In this document: piece by piece, positions 61,519 through 64,000 of the stretch
How the letters are laid out: each line of letters opens with the position of its first letter
Position numbering within the stretch: position 1 is the stretch's first letter
From: a bacterium
GTDB lineage: Bacteria; Armatimonadota; Fimbriimonadia; Fimbriimonadales; Fimbriimonadaceae
Reading direction: 5' to 3'
Assembly (NCBI GenBank): GCA_027485645.1
Contig: JAIXQR010000004.1
Span: 1-64,000, forward strand
Length of the DNA: 64,000 bases
Notes under the pieces: model-generated
The model's input: the letters and a program-made list of their open reading frames with translations, nothing else
Told to the model about the DNA's origin: nothing
Database searches by the model: none
Made by a program: the position numbers and the translations under genes

Positions 61519-61920
61519 ATGAAAAATATTATTGAAACAGCCGTCGAAGCCGGTAGCTTCACCACGCTCGCAACCGCCCTCACGGCGGCCGGTCTCATCG
61601 AAACGCTTTCGGGAGAAGGTCCGTTCACGGTTTTCGCTCCAACCGACGATGCCTTTGCTAAGATCCCAGCCGAAACCCTCGCCGCTGTGCTTGCCGACAA
61701 GGAAAAGCTCACCGCGATCCTCACGTATCACGTTGTAGCCGGAAAGGTAATGGCCGCTGATGTCGTCAAGCTCACGTCCGCAACGACGGTTCAGGGTTCG
61801 GACGTAACGGTTGACGCCAGCAACGGCGTGAAGATCAACGACGCGACGGTCACCACGGCCGACGTCGAAGCTTCCAACGGCGTCATCCACGTGATCGACA
61901 CCGTCTTGATGCCAGCCTAA
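61519..61920 (+). CDS. Fasciclin-domain protein without signal peptide
   Basis: A 133-residue protein that is just one fasciclin (FAS1) domain: [47 protein letters not shown] (H-containing H2 box) and [16 protein letters not shown] 61519 follows CAGGAAA. FAS1 domains usually mediate adhesion outside cells, but no leader or lipobox is encoded from this start, so export is unclear. A strong terminator follows. Confidence 0.9.
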   Translation: MKNIIETAVEAGSFTTLATALTAAGLIETLSGEGPFTVFAPTDDAFAKIPAETLAAVLADKEKLTAILTYHVVAGKVMAADVVKLTSATTVQGSDVTVDASNGVKINDATVTTADVEASNGVIHVIDTVLMPA

Positions 61921-61930
61921 AAAAACAATA

Positions 61931-61960
61931 GCGGGGCAGAGAAATCTGCCCCGCTTTTTT
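61931..61960 (+). terminator. Rho-independent terminator
   Basis: A 10-bp stem GCGGGGCAGA (61931-61940) with 61945-61954, loop GAAA, then TTTTTT. It ends the fasciclin gene. Confidence 0.93.
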
Positions 61961-61988
61961 GTGCCCGATTTTTTGGCTTTTGGGCGAC

Positions 61989-63197
61989 TTATTCCGTGAT
62001 TTCGATCACTTCCATGATCGAACGATCAACTCGCTTTGCTTCGATTTTGAGTGAGCCTTTGCGTGGAACGGTGATGCGCATATAGCCGTTGACCTTCTCG
62101 CGGAAGGCGCAGTTGTCCGGCATTGGGTCGGTGAAGTCGTAGAGGCTCTTGCCGCCTCCGCCTTGGATCACGTATAGGGTTCCTTCGCCCTTCTTGTATT
62201 TATTCTTGCTCTTGCTCGTGACCTTGTCGGCCCGCATCGGATAGTTTCGCTCGTAGTGGTGATCGTGACCGGAGAGGACGAGATCCACTTTGTACTTGTC
62301 AAGAATCGGGCTGATTGCTTTGATCAAACCAACGTTATTGTCTCGGCCTTTTGAGCTTGCGTAGAGCGGGTGGTGCTCGAAAACGATAAGCCACTTCACC
62401 TTCTTATCGCGGCGAGCTTCGGCAAGGGTCTGATCGAGCCAGTTCTGCTGAATTGGATTCGTGTAGTCGTCGGAGTTGAACGTCACGAACCGGGCATTGC
62501 CGTAATCGAAGGTGTAGCACTGTTCGAAACCGGGCATCGCAAAGCGGGCGAGCGTTGCGACGTAGCCAATTCGAACTTGCTTTTCATCCACCGTGATTCG
62601 CTCGTTCTCGTGGTTGCCGTAAGCCAGCATGTAGGGCACCGAACGGGTCATTGGCTCAATCTGACTGAGATAAGAATCCCAGATTGGCTGGTTCCCGTTG
62701 GCGTACGAGATGTCTCCGAGGAGCAAGTGGAAGGCCGGCTTCTCGAAGAGCACGTTTTCCACGTTCTTCACCGCGTCAGGCGAGATTCCGTGATCGCCAA
62801 AGGCGGTGAACACGAACGAACTTGGATTTGGCTCAGCGGTGCGGAAAGACTGCACATCGCTCCAACCGCCCTGATCGCTTCCGCAACGGTAGAAGTAGGT
62901 CGTGTTCGGCTTCAGATTGTAAAGGGTTGCCTCGGCGAGAGCGCCGGTTTCGTAAGCGTAGGTTGGTCGGGAGCCGACCGCCATCTGCTCGAGCTTCTCG
63001 CTCGTTCCGTACTTCACAACCAGAGACGGCGTTGGAGTCTTCGTTTGCCATACCACGCGCATCATTCGGGTTGGATCTTCGCCGTAGGAAATTCTGACCT
63101 GGGTTGGAGGGTTCGCGGTGCCCATCGCATCAGGGGCCTGCTGTCCAATTCCGTTGACGGAAAGGATCATTGCGAGAGTGGTTTGCACAAGACTCAT
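61989..63197 (-). CDS. Purple-acid-phosphatase-like metallophosphoesterase
   Basis: A 402-residue exported enzyme with a signal peptide (about 1-18) and an FN3-like N-terminal domain (about 31-120, VRISYGEDPTRMMRVVWQT). The metallophosphoesterase domain carries Asp135 (FGDHG), Asp162/Tyr165 (GDISYANG), Asn195/His196 (YGNHENER), FEHHPLY and SGHDHHYERNYP, the full set for a Fe-Zn or Fe-Mn centre. It probably removes phosphate from organic esters in the periplasm. Confidence 0.92.
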   Translation of the reverse strand: MSLVQTTLAMILSVNGIGQQAPDAMGTANPPTQVRISYGEDPTRMMRVVWQTKTPTPSLVVKYGTSEKLEQMAVGSRPTYAYETGALAEATLYNLKPNTTYFYRCGSDQGGWSDVQSFRTAEPNPSSFVFTAFGDHGISPDAVKNVENVLFEKPAFHLLLGDISYANGNQPIWDSYLSQIEPMTRSVPYMLAYGNHENERITVDEKQVRIGYVATLARFAMPGFEQCYTFDYGNARFVTFNSDDYTNPIQQNWLDQTLAEARRDKKVKWLIVFEHHPLYASSKGRDNNVGLIKAISPILDKYKVDLVLSGHDHHYERNYPMRADKVTSKSKNKYKKGEGTLYVIQGGGGKSLYDFTDPMPDNCAFREKVNGYMRITVPRKGSLKIEAKRVDRSIMEVIEITE

Positions 63198-63345
63198 CGG
63201 CTGCAGGCTAACTGATCTGGGTTAACAGACGGTTAAGCCGGGTTCAAACTTGGGGGGTGATCGGAGGATTCCAAGGCAAAATCGCGGTAGTCCTATTTTG
63301 CGCGGTATCGTATCGATTACCCGAGATCTACGAGGACCTCAAACC

Positions 63346-64000
63346 ATGGACTTTTCGAACCCAAACCTATCCCGCCGCCAGGTCATTAAGGCCTCTGGAA
63401 CCCTTGCCGCCGGGGCGCTGCTTCCGAATATTGGATTCGGCAACGTCCACAACTCGGACGACGAGACCATCCAGGTCGCACTTGTTGGTTGCGGTGGACG
63501 CGGCGGCGGTGCGGCCGCAAACGCGCTTTTGACCAAGCAGGGACCGATGAAGTTGGTCGCCATGGCCGACGTGTTCCAAGACCGTCTGGACGACTGCCAC
63601 GGCAACCTGATCAAGAACTTCTCGAGCCAAATGGAAGTTCCGAAGGAGAAGCAGTTTGTTGGTTTCGATGGTTACAAGAAGGCGATGGACTGCCTGAAGC
63701 CGGGGGACGTGGTCATTCTCACCACGCCGCCAGCCTTCCGATGGGTCCACTTCCAGTACGCGATCTCGAAGAAGCTGAACGTGTTCATGGAAAAGCCGGT
63801 CACCACCGACGGCCCAACCAGCAAGAAGATGCTGGAACTCGCCGAGCAGGCAACCGCCGCCGGATTGAAGGTCGGCGTTGGTCTCATGTCGCGCCACACC
63901 GTTGGCCTTCAGCAACTTCACGATAAGGTTCAGAGCGGCGAGCTCGGCGAAATCTTGCTGATGCGCGGCTACCGAATGCACGGCCCAGCGGCCTCGTTCG
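63346..64000 (+). CDS. Tat-exported Gfo/Idh/MocA oxidoreductase (partial)
   Basis: The first 218 residues of a protein cut by the window end. It starts at ATG 63346 with GAGGA upstream. A twin-arginine signal (SRRQVIKASGTLAAGALLP) is followed by a Rossmann domain (VALVGCGGRGGGAA) and the family hallmark FMEKPVTTD. Such proteins are NAD(P)-dependent sugar or inositol dehydrogenases; the Tat signal implies folding with cofactor before export. The C-terminal substrate domain is beyond the window. Confidence 0.9.
   Translation, partial: MDFSNPNLSRRQVIKASGTLAAGALLPNIGFGNVHNSDDETIQVALVGCGGRGGGAAANALLTKQGPMKLVAMADVFQDRLDDCHGNLIKNFSSQMEVPKEKQFVGFDGYKKAMDCLKPGDVVILTTPPAFRWVHFQYAISKKLNVFMEKPVTTDGPTSKKMLELAEQATAAGLKVGVGLMSRHTVGLQQLHDKVQSGELGEILLMRGYRMHGPAASF

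Overview
The window looks like chromosomal DNA of a GC-rich, free-living Gram-negative-type heterotroph. My best guess is Armatimonadota, class Fimbriimonadia. This is an inference from mixed signals: a PEP-CTERM protein, an Asp-box-free eukaryotic-type Ser/Thr kinase, many secreted glycoside hydrolases and lipoproteins, FtsZ outside a dcw cluster, heavy CGA/CGG arginine use, and many genes with a -10-like box directly in front of the ATG. No 16S gene is present to confirm it. No prophage, IS transposase or CRISPR array was found.

Layout. 1-2260: four small membrane-protein genes and a repeat-rich stretch ending in a tRNA-Ser(UGA) gene. 2398-8931: a GT4 glycosyltransferase, an outer-membrane-like beta-barrel protein, an atypical SDR, a membrane Ser/Thr kinase and a secreted CAP-domain protein. 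8990-11053: a prpB-prpC-like methylcitrate-cycle pair. 11434-12377: three small membrane proteins. 12409-12920: a DUF559 nuclease gene tightly bracketed by two identical 55-bp direct repeats, the most element-like structure in the window. 12922-15813: an orphan OppD-type ATPase, a NarL/LuxR response regulator and PEP-CTERM-type surface proteins. 16333-18607: an operon of cupin, MetY (O-acetylhomoserine sulfhydrylase) and a CoA-binding protein, preceded by a perfect 16-bp palindrome lying in a promoter-like spacer.

18604-25182: a pectate-lyase-fold protein and three tandem paralogues of an unrecognised single-TM family. 25273-28489: a LolD/FtsX-type ABC transporter with a DUF3299 protein, diverging from a small exported protein. 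28495-35932: two glycoside-hydrolase-like proteins, a PhyH dioxygenase, a DUF4397 lipoprotein and hypotheticals. 35960-38059: RhaD-type aldolase/dehydrogenase. 38191-40650: FtsZ (TTG start) and a secreted CBM9-like protein. 40656-45445: lipoprotein and exported proteins, then an operon of zinc-ribbon protein, membrane protein and HisF. 45516-49171: tricorn-like protease and TPR protein. 49211-57349: GH78 alpha-L-rhamnosidase, SGNH hydrolase and a sugar ABC importer in which ATPase and first permease are fused. 57408-64000: AIM24, aldonolactone-oxidase-type flavoprotein, exported proteins, fasciclin protein, purple-acid-phosphatase-like enzyme and a truncated Tat-exported Gfo/Idh/MocA oxidoreductase.

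How the genes fit together. The clearest physiological theme is plant or bacterial polysaccharide use: GH78, the RhaSPQT-like importer and RhaD would release, import and split L-rhamnose, alongside a GH5 cellulase, a pectate-lyase-fold protein and a GHL-type hydrolase. The rhamnose genes lie in two places 11 kb apart, with no isomerase or kinase in view. The rest is housekeeping (FtsZ, HisF, MetY, PrpBC) interleaved with lineage-specific secreted and membrane proteins.
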